Source of the DNA: Halopseudomonas sabulinigri
GTDB taxonomy: Bacteria; Pseudomonadota; Gammaproteobacteria; Pseudomonadales; Pseudomonadaceae
Assembly (NCBI GenBank): GCA_011053055.1
Contig: DRHT01000014.1
Span: forward strand, 1-40,929
DNA: 40,929 nucleotides
Reading direction: 5' to 3'
Both the position numbers and the translations under genes were made by a program. The first letter of the stretch is position 1, and each line of letters begins with the position of its first letter. The notes beneath the pieces were generated by a model. It worked only from the letters and a program-made list of their open reading frames with translations, did no database searches and had not been told where the DNA came from. Positions 7,313-15,550 of the stretch are shown here, in pieces.

Positions 7313-8701
7313 ATGACGGAACTTGCCCAACCACATTCCCGTCCACCAGCGGTGGACAAAGCATTGAGCTGGCCTGGCATGCAGGCGTTGATCGCAAGCC
7401 ATGGCCGCGCACTCGTGCTGGATTGCCTGCGCACCGCGCTGGATGCATGGCGTGCTGGCCAAATCACCGGTGAAGCTGAATTGCTGTACGCCGTACAGCG
7501 GCAGATAGAGCGGTTGCTGATGCCGTCGATGCGACCGGTGTTCAACCTTACCGGCACCGTATTACACACCAATCTGGGCCGCGCCCCGCTGCCGGTTGAA
7601 GCCATTGAGGCGATGACGGCGGTGGCCTTGGGTGCCAGTAATCTAGAGTTTGATCTAGAGACGGGGCAGCGAGGCGACCGCGACGATCACGTTGAGGCCT
7701 GGATCTGCCGCTTAACCGGCGCCGAAGCCGCGACTGTGGTTAACAACAACGCGGCGGCGGTATTGCTGGTGCTCAATGCGCTGGCGCAGCGCCGTGAAGT
7801 GGTGGTATCTCGCGGTGAGCTGATCGAGATTGGTGGCTCCTTTCGACTGCCCGACATTATGGCTCGCGCGGGCTGCAAGCTGCGTGAGGTAGGCGCTACC
7901 AACCGTACTCACGCAAAAGATTACATCGAAGCTATCGGGCCGCGCACCGCGTTGCTGCTCAAGGCGCATACCAGTAATTACCGCATTGAAGGTTTTAGCA
8001 CCGCGTTGAGCGAGGCGCAGCTGGCTGAGATCGCACGTGAGCACCAGGTGCCTTTGGTGGTGGATTTGGGTGCCGGCTCCTTGATCGATTTGCAGGCGTT
8101 GGGTTTACCGGCTGAACCGGTGGTGTCTCGGGTACTACAGCAAGGTGTGGATGTGGTTACTTTCAGCGGCGATAAACTGTTGGGTGGTCCGCAGGCTGGC
8201 ATTATTGCTGGTCGGGCAGATTTGATTGCGCGCATTCGCAAGAGCCCACTCAAGCGGGCGCTACGTTGCGACAAGATGACCCTCGCCGCGCTGGAAGCCG
8301 TCTTGCGCCTGTACGCTGACCCCGACAGCCTGGTGCAGCGTGTGCCGACGCTGCGCCTGCTGACACGCAGCCAGTCGGATATTCAGCTGACAGCAGAGGC
8401 ACTTTTGAGCTGTTTACAAGGCTGGGCAGGTGAGGCGTTCGCGGTAGATGTGTGCGCGGTAAGTAGCCAGATAGGTTCGGGCTCTTTGCCGCTTGAGGTG
8501 CTGCCGAGCGCAGCGTTGCGACTGCGCAGTCGCAGCACTAATAAACGCACGCGTAGCCGAGATTTGCGCACGTTAGCGGAGCGTTTGCGGCAACTCCCGC
8601 AACCGGTAGTCGGGCGCATTGCCGATGACAGCTTGCTTCTTGATTGCCGATGTTTGGAGGATTCAGAACCCTTGCTGGCGCAGTGGGCAGCTAACGCATG
8701 A
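7313..8701 (+). CDS. selA: L-seryl-tRNA(Sec) selenium transferase SelA
   Basis: This 462-residue PLP enzyme converts seryl-tRNA(Sec) to selenocysteyl-tRNA(Sec) using selenophosphate. Length and motifs fit the bacterial SelA family: N-L-T-G-T-V-L-H-T-N-L-G-R (78-90), N-N-N-A-A-A-V-L-L, R-G-E-L-I-E-I-G-G-S-F, V-G-A-T-N-R-T, V-D-L-G-A-G-S-L, and S-G-D-K-L-L-G-G with the PLP-binding Lys288. GGAAGG at 7299-7304 precedes the ATG by eight bases. It follows the selenoprotein gene by 21 bases and its stop overlaps the selB ATG (ATGA), so it is part of one operon. Confidence 0.97.
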   Translation: MTELAQPHSRPPAVDKALSWPGMQALIASHGRALVLDCLRTALDAWRAGQITGEAELLYAVQRQIERLLMPSMRPVFNLTGTVLHTNLGRAPLPVEAIEAMTAVALGASNLEFDLETGQRGDRDDHVEAWICRLTGAEAATVVNNNAAAVLLVLNALAQRREVVVSRGELIEIGGSFRLPDIMARAGCKLREVGATNRTHAKDYIEAIGPRTALLLKAHTSNYRIEGFSTALSEAQLAEIAREHQVPLVVDLGAGSLIDLQALGLPAEPVVSRVLQQGVDVVTFSGDKLLGGPQAGIIAGRADLIARIRKSPLKRALRCDKMTLAALEAVLRLYADPDSLVQRVPTLRLLTRSQSDIQLTAEALLSCLQGWAGEAFAVDVCAVSSQIGSGSLPLEVLPSAALRLRSRSTNKRTRSRDLRTLAERLRQLPQPVVGRIADDSLLLDCRCLEDSEPLLAQWAANA

Positions 8702-10548
8702 TCATTGCTAGCGCGGGGCATGTGGATCACGGCAAAACCGCCTTGATTAAGGCACTAACAGGCGAAGACACCGATCGATTGGCGGAAGAAAAGCGTCGGG
8801 GCCTGACCATCGAGCTGGGCTTTGCGTGGCTACCGACTGAAAAGGGCGCGCCCTTAGGCTTTGTTGATGTACCCGGCCATGAGCGGTTTATCAGTACTAT
8901 GTTGGCGGGTGTGACCGGTGTTGATATGGCGATGCTGGTGGTGGCTGCGGATGACGGCATCATGCCGCAGACCCGTGAACACCTGAATATTTTACGGCTG
9001 CTCGGCGTGGGTGAGTTGTGTGTGGTGCTTAGCCGTTGCGATCTGGCGGATGCTGCGCAGCAGCAACAGGTGGCAGAACACGTTGTTGAGTTGCTGGCAG
9101 ATGATTGGCCAGCTGCGCCGGTATGGACGGTGTCCAGCCTGACCGGGCAAGGCATTGACGATCTACGCGCGCATCTGGTTAAGCGCGCCAGCGAGCTGGC
9201 GGCTCAATCTTCCAGTGGCCATGCAAGGCTGATGGTTGATCGCCGCTTCAGTATTCCAGGCTCTGGCTGTGTGGTGACCGGCACCTTGGTCAGCGGAGCG
9301 TTGCAGCCCGGCCAACGATTGCTGTGTGGCAGTGCAGAGCTGCGCGTGCGTGGTCTGCAGATTGCCAGCAAAGAAGTTGCCACAGTGCAGGCTGGGCAGC
9401 GCTGCGCGATCAATCTGACGGGGGCAGTCACTGAAGATCAGCCGCGCCGGGGCGACTGGCTCAATGCGGTGGCATTGCCGCCAAGTGACCGGCTGGATGT
9501 GGCTTTGCAGCAACTACCTGACAGCCATTGGCACCGTGGCGTATTACAGCTGCACATGGGCACCGGCGTTTACCCGGTGAAAGTAGTCGTGCTAGATGGC
9601 AGCGCTGAGCCGGTACTTGCTCAGCTGGTGTTGGAGCAACCATTGCAGGCAGTCTGGGGCGACCGCTTTATTATTCGTGATCCGGCCGCCAACACCACCC
9701 TGGGTGGCGGAAGAATACTTGATCCGCGCGGGCAGCGACGTGGCCGAAGCAAGCCGCCGCGGTTGGCTTTGCTGCGCGATTGGCAGAGTGCGAAGAGCCC
9801 AGAGCAGGCGCTAATTGCAGTATTGGCGCAGAGCGAGGTTGAACTGCAGCCCTTCGCCCAGCGTTTTAACCTAACGGAAGCTGAGCTGCATGCGCTTCTG
9901 GGGCAGACGCAAGTGCTGCAACTGGCTGGTTTCGTGCTTTCACCAACGCGTAGTGAGCTGGCTTTGCGGCAGCTGCATGCGCGTTTGAGTGACTGGCATG
10001 CGGCGCATCCGGAGCAACTAGGGCCGGGCGAAGGGGAGTTGGCGTTGGTTGCTACCTTGCAGTTGCCGCTGCCACTAGGTCGCGCCTTATTACGCCATTG
10101 GTTGGATGCCGGGCGGCTGCAACGTCAGGCTTGGGCCTGGTATTTGAACGATCACAAGCCGCAACTGCAGGGAGAAGATCAGGCGCTACTGGAGAGGGTC
10201 AGTGTGCAGTTGCTACCCGGCGAACTCAGGCCGCCGATCGTGGGTGAACTGGCCACACAGTTGGGAATGGAGCTTGATCAGTTGAAGCTGTTTTTACAGC
10301 GCATGCAGCGCGCGGGCGAGCTAATTGCAGTCGCACCAAACCGCTATTATCTGCCGGCGCAGGTAGAAGCGCTGGTTGCAGTGGCAAAGCAGTTGGCGGC
10401 AGCCTCGCCCTCTGGTAGCTTCAACGCCGCCGAGTACCGGGATGCTTCCGGGATCGGCCGCAATCTGACTATTCAGGTGCTGGAATATCTCGACCGCGCC
10501 GGCGTCACCCGCTTTGTACGCGAACAACGCTTTCTTGCCGCAGGCTGA
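8698..10548 (+). CDS. selB: Selenocysteine-specific elongation factor SelB
   Basis: This 616-residue translation factor delivers Sec-tRNA(Sec) to UGA codons marked by a SECIS. The EF-Tu-like GTPase domain shows G-H-V-D-H-G-K-T (7-14), the switch region [10 protein letters not shown] and D-V-P-G-H-E (57-62). The fourth G motif reads S-R-C-D (112-115) instead of the usual N/T-K-x-D. Two beta-barrel domains follow (about 175-340), then the C-terminal winged-helix region (about 380-616) that binds the SECIS. Length is close to the E. coli protein. The start overlaps the selA stop and selC lies 21 bases downstream. Confidence 0.97.
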   Translation: MIIASAGHVDHGKTALIKALTGEDTDRLAEEKRRGLTIELGFAWLPTEKGAPLGFVDVPGHERFISTMLAGVTGVDMAMLVVAADDGIMPQTREHLNILRLLGVGELCVVLSRCDLADAAQQQQVAEHVVELLADDWPAAPVWTVSSLTGQGIDDLRAHLVKRASELAAQSSSGHARLMVDRRFSIPGSGCVVTGTLVSGALQPGQRLLCGSAELRVRGLQIASKEVATVQAGQRCAINLTGAVTEDQPRRGDWLNAVALPPSDRLDVALQQLPDSHWHRGVLQLHMGTGVYPVKVVVLDGSAEPVLAQLVLEQPLQAVWGDRFIIRDPAANTTLGGGRILDPRGQRRGRSKPPRLALLRDWQSAKSPEQALIAVLAQSEVELQPFAQRFNLTEAELHALLGQTQVLQLAGFVLSPTRSELALRQLHARLSDWHAAHPEQLGPGEGELALVATLQLPLPLGRALLRHWLDAGRLQRQAWAWYLNDHKPQLQGEDQALLERVSVQLLPGELRPPIVGELATQLGMELDQLKLFLQRMQRAGELIAVAPNRYYLPAQVEALVAVAKQLAAASPSGSFNAAEYRDASGIGRNLTIQVLEYLDRAGVTRFVREQRFLAAG

Positions 10549-10569
10549 TTCTCAGGCCTGCACCGCATA

Positions 10570-10664
10570 GGAAGGACATCGTCCCCGGTGGGGCGCCCGG
10601 ATTTCAAATCCGGTGAGATGCGCAACGCGTGTCTGGTGGGTTCGACTCCCATGTCCTTCCGCCA
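10570..10664 (+). tRNA. selC: tRNA-Sec (UCA anticodon)
   Basis: A 95-nt tRNA with the long 8-bp acceptor stem (GGAAGGAC with GTCCTTCC), an extended variable arm, the TGGGTTCGACTCCCA T arm and encoded GCCA end. The anticodon loop TTTCAAA has TCA at 10604-10606. Its size and features match bacterial tRNA-Sec, and its place directly after selB confirms it. It decodes the UGA in the UGSC gene. Confidence 0.97.
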
Positions 10665-11224
10665 TCCTATCTTTTGTCTCTGAATGGATCATTTTCTTGT
10701 TTTGCTGTGCGAGAAAATGTGCGTCATTAATGTCATGAATACCTATTGATTGGGTACTTTTTTGTGGCTTAGCCTTGCCCATTTTTGTCTCATTCCGCGC
10801 TGTTTAGCGACACTGTTCAACGCTGATATTTGATTGAGAAAATCCCTTTTTTGCTAACCGGCGGAGCGCCTGATTTCGCGCCTTGAGTGCACAGTTGTAT
10901 ACTTTTTATTTTGCAGGCTAGAGCTTCCTATGCTCAATCTGACCCGTCGGTCATTTATCCGAAGTGTCTCTCCACTCGTAAGCTCGAATTGGCCTGCAGA
11001 ACCTGCCATAGACGCCTTTTGGGTTTTGCGAACGAGCTAAATCGAGGTCTATGCTCTGGGCGGATTGACGGTCAACCGGTTTGATCAAGTTGGTCGTTAA
11101 GAGCTTAGCGTGGACGCCCGGCAGTGGATTAGGAGTACAGCACCGAGAGGCGCAGTACTCCTGAATTTCACTCGCCAGCGCGCCTCTTGAGTAACTCCAT
11201 TACAACAATAAAGCGGAGATCTGT
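10665..11224. other. Intergenic region between selC and the esterase genes
   Basis: About 560 bases without a convincing gene. The first 250 bases are AT-richer than the flanks. A 36-codon frame at 10930-11040 begins M-L-N-L-T-R-R-S-F-I-R, resembling a twin-arginine start, but lacks a hydrophobic core and ribosome site; I do not call it. An inverted repeat lies at 11131-11162 (separate entry). The promoter of the esterase gene should be here but is not clear. Confidence 0.5.
11131..11162 (+). promoter_or_regulatory. Inverted repeat upstream of the first esterase gene
   Basis: AGGAGTAC at 11131-11138 pairs perfectly with GTACTCCT at 11155-11162 around a 16-base centre, about 60 bases before the ATG. 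There is no T run after it, so it is more likely an operator or leader hairpin than a terminator. Function is unknown. Confidence 0.4.
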
Positions 11225-13228
11225 ATGAACGTTTTCAATACCCAGGTTCCTGTGCGCTCAGCCTTGCTGACCGCTTCTCTACTGCCGCTTGTCGTTGCCT
11301 TGGCAGCCTGTAATAGCGGCTCAAGTTCCGATGATGACGATGAGGTATCCAGCCGTACCGGTATCTTTGTTGACAGTGCAGTAGCCGGGCTGGATTACGA
11401 GGGTGATACCAGCGGCAGCGGCACCACCAGTGCCAACGGCGAATTCACTTATGCCAGCGGTGAAACCATCCGCTTTGCGTTGGGTGAGCTAGAGCTTGGC
11501 TCGGCCGCAGGGTCCGACACTCTCACGCCCTTGAGTATTGTCGAGGGTGCTACCGGCGTAGCCGATCAGCGCGTCAATAACATGCTGGTGCTGCTGCAAA
11601 CGCTGGATGCGGATGGCAATCTGAACAACGGTATTAAGATTACCGAAGCCATCCGCGATATGGTTTCGCTGAACGCCAGCAGCTTGATGCTGGACCAGGC
11701 CCCGGCCGATTTCATCGCCAGCCTGACCACACTGGTGGCCGAGCTTGAGTCCGCTGGCGAGTTTACCGACACCGACTCGCGCGCCCGTAAGTTGGTCAGC
11801 GCAGCGGATGCACAGGCGCATTTCGCCCGCTCCACTAGCCCACGGCTGACTGTGTCAACCACAGGTGGCGAGCTCAGCGGTTTTGAGGCAGATGAGGCGA
11901 CCTGGCAATTTCTTGGCGTGCCTTACGCCAAACCGCCATTGGGCGACCTGCGCTGGCGCGCACCAGAACAACCGGAACCCTGGGAAGGCGTACGTGACGC
12001 TGTGGCCTGGAGCGATCAGGCAGCTCAGAATCCGGGGCTGGAGCGCTTTGGTGAAGGCGGCATGAGTGAAGACTCGCTGTACCTCAATGTCACTGCGCCC
12101 AAGGACGCAGAAGAGCTACCGGTAATGGTCTGGTTTCATGGTGGCGGTTTTACCTCGCTGACCAGCAATACCACACCGTTCAACAATCCCGCTGCGGTCG
12201 CCAGCAGAGGCGTGGTGCAGGTTGCAGTTAATCAGCGGTTAGGGCCATTCGGTTACATTGCCCATCCTGAGTTGAGCGCAGAAAGCGGCTACAACGGTTC
12301 GGGAAATTACGGCCAGATGGATTTGGTCATGGCACTTGAGTGGGTGCAGGACAACATCGAAGCATTTGGCGGCGACCCGGATAACGTCACCATCTTTGGT
12401 GAGTCCGGTGGCGGCCGTAAGGTGTTGTCGTTGATGTCGTCGCCCAAGGCGAAAGGTCTATTCCACAAGGCAATCAGTCAGAGCGGTACGCTCTATCCGG
12501 ATACCCGCAGTTTGGCCGCAGCTGAGGCCATTGGCAGTGATCTGCAAAGCAACCTCAAGGCCGCTTCACTGGCAGAGATGCGCGAGAAAAGCTGGCTGCA
12601 AGTGATGGCGGCATCGGCGGCTCTGGTGCCTTACACCAACGTGGACAACAACTATCAGCCGATCACCGAGCGCGCCAGCTTCGAGACAGGCGTCGATAAC
12701 GATGTGCCCTTCATGTTTGTGGTCAACACCAACGACACCATTGATCCGATCAATACGGTGAAGGATGTCTTCCCGTGGATGGCGCCGCTGCGCGATGCAC
12801 CTACCTACGCCACATTGTTCAGCCATCAACCTGCCGGCTGGAAGGCGCGCGGTGTGCAGGCGTATCACGCGGCAGAACTGGCTTATGTGTTCAACATGCC
12901 GGAAAGCGTTATCACTCATTACCAACTCGGCCTGGTGCTGGACCCGGCTACTGGAAAGTCGCTGGTGATTGGTGACCTCAACGGCAATGGTGTTTCAGGT
13001 TCGGCGGGTGACCCGGCGGATATTTACGCCTCGGCCGGCTTCGATGCAACCGATGAAGTGGTAACCGACCGCATGCTGACGATCTGGACCAACTTTGCCA
13101 AAACCGGTAACCCTAGCATTTCCGGAGAAATTGAATATCCGGAGTACGACGCCGAGACCCAGCAATACGTCGAAATCAGCGACATCGCCGAAGCAAAATC
13201 CGGTATTGCTGAGGAGTTTGCAGACTAA
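11225..13228 (+). CDS. Type-B carboxylesterase lipoprotein (first of a tandem pair)
   Basis: A 667-residue exported lipoprotein. The signal ends in a lipobox L-A-A-C (Cys29), followed by a serine- and aspartate-rich tether. Residues 44-200 form a domain common in bacterial lipoproteins (G-I-F-V-D-S-A-V-A-G-L-D-Y, L-D-A-D-G-N-L-N-N-G). The carboxylesterase/lipase fold starts near 208: F-L-G-V-P-Y-A-K-P-P, oxyanion H-G-G-G-F (305-309), S-E-D-S-L-Y-L-N-V, and nucleophile G-E-S-G-G-G (Ser394). The likely catalytic His is in H-A-A-E-L-A-Y-V-F. A G-D-L-N-G-N-G-V-S-G loop looks calcium-binding. GGAG lies upstream of the ATG. It is likely an outer-membrane or surface ester hydrolase; the substrate is not known. 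Confidence 0.9.
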   Translation: MNVFNTQVPVRSALLTASLLPLVVALAACNSGSSSDDDDEVSSRTGIFVDSAVAGLDYEGDTSGSGTTSANGEFTYASGETIRFALGELELGSAAGSDTLTPLSIVEGATGVADQRVNNMLVLLQTLDADGNLNNGIKITEAIRDMVSLNASSLMLDQAPADFIASLTTLVAELESAGEFTDTDSRARKLVSAADAQAHFARSTSPRLTVSTTGGELSGFEADEATWQFLGVPYAKPPLGDLRWRAPEQPEPWEGVRDAVAWSDQAAQNPGLERFGEGGMSEDSLYLNVTAPKDAEELPVMVWFHGGGFTSLTSNTTPFNNPAAVASRGVVQVAVNQRLGPFGYIAHPELSAESGYNGSGNYGQMDLVMALEWVQDNIEAFGGDPDNVTIFGESGGGRKVLSLMSSPKAKGLFHKAISQSGTLYPDTRSLAAAEAIGSDLQSNLKAASLAEMREKSWLQVMAASAALVPYTNVDNNYQPITERASFETGVDNDVPFMFVVNTNDTIDPINTVKDVFPWMAPLRDAPTYATLFSHQPAGWKARGVQAYHAAELAYVFNMPESVITHYQLGLVLDPATGKSLVIGDLNGNGVSGSAGDPADIYASAGFDATDEVVTDRMLTIWTNFAKTGNPSISGEIEYPEYDAETQQYVEISDIAEAKSGIAEEFAD

Positions 13229-13320
13229 GCGATTTACAACAACAAAAACCAAGGACTCGTCTTCCCGTGTACAGCAAGGCTGCTGCGCACGGGAACCCGA
13301 GCGTCTGTAAGGAGAAACAC

Positions 13321-15351
13321 ATGAGCAATCGCTACAACGAGAAATTCCCCTTTCGTATGGCACTGCTGAGCGCTGCATTGCTGCCGCTGCTGTCGCTGAG
13401 TGGCTGTAACGACGGTGATAGTGACGACGACAACACCGATGCGGCCCCGGCAACGGGCACCTTTGTCGATAGCCCAGTTAGCGGGCTGGATTATCAGGGT
13501 GCCAAGGTCGGTAGCGCTCAAACCGATGCGGCTGGCCAATTCGATTACTTCCCGGATGAAACCATCACCTTTACCATTGGTGATCTTGAGCTGGGTGCGG
13601 CAGCCGGCGCGGAGCAATTGACGCCGCTGAGCATTACCGAAGGCGCAACACAAGCAAGTGATCCGCGCGTACGCAACATGCTGGTACTGCTGCAGAGCCT
13701 GGATGCCGACGGCAACCTGAACAACGGTATTCAAATTACCCAGCAGATCAGTGATGAAGTGTCCTTTAGCGCTGCCGAACTTGACCTTAGCCAAGCGGCT
13801 GCTGACTTCAACAGCAAGCTGGCTAAGGTGCTGGATACCTTGGAAACCGCTGGTGCCTTCACCGATACCGATCCGCGTGCTCGCACCGCCACCAGCGCCG
13901 CTGACGCGCTCGCGCACTTTGACCGCTCGACCAGTGAACGTATTGTGGTTGCTACTGAGGCGGGAGAACTGCGCGGTTTTGCGGCCAACGAAGATACCTG
14001 GCAGTTTCTCGGTGTACCCTATGCCAAGCCGCCGTTGGCCGAGTTGCGCTGGGCCCCGCCCCAACCTGCTGAGCCTTGGGATGGCATTCGCGATGCCGCA
14101 GCCTGGCCCGATCAGTCGGCTCAGGACACCGCGTTGGAGAGTATCAACGAAGGTGGCATGAGCGAAGACTCGCTCTATCTGAATGTTACCGCGCCCAAGG
14201 ATGCGGAAAACTTGCCGGTCATGGTCTGGTTCCACGGCGGCGCTTTCGCCATTCTTTCGGCTAACTCGAAGCAGTACAACAATCCGGATGGCCTGACCGA
14301 GAAAGGCGTGGTGCTGGTTACCGTAAATCATCGTCTAGGACCGTTTGGCTACGTTGCTCACCCACTACTAACCGCAGAGAGCGGCTACGGCGGCTCTGGT
14401 AACTACGGGCAAATGGATTTGGTAATGGCGTTGGAGTGGGTGCGTGACAATATTGCTGCCTTCGGTGGTAATCCGGGCAACGTCACGCTGTTTGGCCAAT
14501 CCGGCGGCGGTGGCAAAACCTACTCATTGATGAACTCGCCTCAGGCCACTGGTCTGTTCCACAAGGCCATAGTGCAGAGCGGCGTGGCGCCACTGGATGA
14601 GGAGGGTGGGCCAGAGGTATCGTTGGCTGCTTCCGAAGCTGTTGGTGAGGCAATGTTCGCCCGCGCAGGCGTTAGCAGTCTGGAAGAGGCGCGGGAACTT
14701 GACTGGAATGACCTGATCAAGTCTGAGCAGGCGAATAAAATTCCGCGCGAGATCTATCGACCCAATTCCGACAATTATTATCAGCCCAATACCTATTATC
14801 AGAACGTGGTTAACGGTATGCCGAGCGATGTGCCGCTGATGTCGGGCGTGACCTCGGGTGACTACACCACCATTCGCGCAGCCTTGCCTATCTGGCTTAA
14901 ACAGCGCTCCGCGCAGTACCAGTCTGAACAGTTCATCTACAAGTTCAGCCGTGTGCCGCCGGGCTGGGTTGATCTGGGCCTGGCCAGTTGTCACGGCTGT
15001 GAATTGGCGTATTTGTTCAACTATCCGGCCGGTATGGTGCAGAACTACTTGCTGGGGCTGGTGTTGACGCCAGAAGGCAAGCGACCACCGATTGGTGATC
15101 TGAATAACAACGGCGTGAGTGGCTCGCAGGGTGATGCGGCGGACGTGTTTGCTTCGATGCGATACGGTGCCACTGATGTCGCCGTAGCCGACGAGACCAT
15201 GTCCATGTGGACCAACTTTGCCAAAACCGGCAACCCGAGCACGGAGAGCACCAACTGGCCAGCCTATACCCTGGCCAACGATACCTTCGTGGAAATTGGA
15301 CCGGAGGGTGAAGCCACCGTTGAGACTGGCTTGGCCGAGTCAATCAAGTAA
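13321..15351 (+). CDS. Type-B carboxylesterase lipoprotein (second of a tandem pair)
   Basis: A 676-residue paralogue of the upstream gene, colinear without gaps through at least residue 400: both have the lipobox Cys at 29 and the nucleophile at 394. I chose ATG 13321 because AAGGAG lies just upstream and the signal peptide begins there; an in-frame earlier codon would add an unlikely leader. Lipobox L-S-G-C is followed by an acidic tether. The oxyanion motif is H-G-G-A-F and the nucleophile motif G-Q-S-G-G-G, differing from the first copy (HGGGF, GESGGG). The likely catalytic His is in C-H-G-C-E-L-A-Y-L-F. A D-L-N-N-N-G-V-S-G loop is again present. It probably shares a transcript with the first copy, 92 bases upstream, and its substrate range has likely diverged. 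Confidence 0.9.
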   Translation: MSNRYNEKFPFRMALLSAALLPLLSLSGCNDGDSDDDNTDAAPATGTFVDSPVSGLDYQGAKVGSAQTDAAGQFDYFPDETITFTIGDLELGAAAGAEQLTPLSITEGATQASDPRVRNMLVLLQSLDADGNLNNGIQITQQISDEVSFSAAELDLSQAAADFNSKLAKVLDTLETAGAFTDTDPRARTATSAADALAHFDRSTSERIVVATEAGELRGFAANEDTWQFLGVPYAKPPLAELRWAPPQPAEPWDGIRDAAAWPDQSAQDTALESINEGGMSEDSLYLNVTAPKDAENLPVMVWFHGGAFAILSANSKQYNNPDGLTEKGVVLVTVNHRLGPFGYVAHPLLTAESGYGGSGNYGQMDLVMALEWVRDNIAAFGGNPGNVTLFGQSGGGGKTYSLMNSPQATGLFHKAIVQSGVAPLDEEGGPEVSLAASEAVGEAMFARAGVSSLEEARELDWNDLIKSEQANKIPREIYRPNSDNYYQPNTYYQNVVNGMPSDVPLMSGVTSGDYTTIRAALPIWLKQRSAQYQSEQFIYKFSRVPPGWVDLGLASCHGCELAYLFNYPAGMVQNYLLGLVLTPEGKRPPIGDLNNNGVSGSQGDAADVFASMRYGATDVAVADETMSMWTNFAKTGNPSTESTNWPAYTLANDTFVEIGPEGEATVETGLAESIK

Positions 15352-15365
15352 TCTATAGCGCATTT

Positions 15366-15423
15366 GCCAGGCCCGACTACGCCGCGATGCCCTCCAAGGT
15401 ATCGCGGCGTAGTCGGGCCTGGC
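15366..15423 (+). terminator. Long perfect inverted repeat after the esterase pair
   Basis: A 23-bp perfect, GC-rich stem (15366-15388 with 15401-15423) closes a 12-base loop 15 bases after the stop codon. No T run follows, so it is not a classic rho-independent terminator. It may block exonucleases or transcription between the esterase genes and the PhoX gene. The stem is unusually long and perfect for a terminator. Confidence 0.6.
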
Positions 15424-15550
15424 TGTCATCTGTCGGCAACTTGATCGACCTGCAAACGCCTTAAAACCTTCATCTCTCGTTGGTCAATCTGTCATCTGAA
15501 GTTTCCATTCTATTCCGGTTCGCAACTAAAAACCTGAGAGGAAGGAACCG

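Noticed and set aside
10930-11040. Short frame beginning with a twin-arginine-like T-R-R-S-F-I-R
   Set aside because: Only 36 codons, no hydrophobic core after the arginines and no ribosome site; likely chance.
13234-14331. Long minus-strand ORF (365 codons) inside the second esterase gene
   Set aside because: It lies entirely opposite a well-supported gene, has no recognised domain, and reflects codon bias of the plus strand.
15423-15495. Two CTGTCAT half-sites upstream of the PhoX gene as a Pho box
   Set aside because: The copies (15423-15429 and 15489-15495) are 66 bases apart, and neither has a partner repeat at the 11-bp spacing. A real Pho box cannot be claimed here, although single half-sites remain possible.
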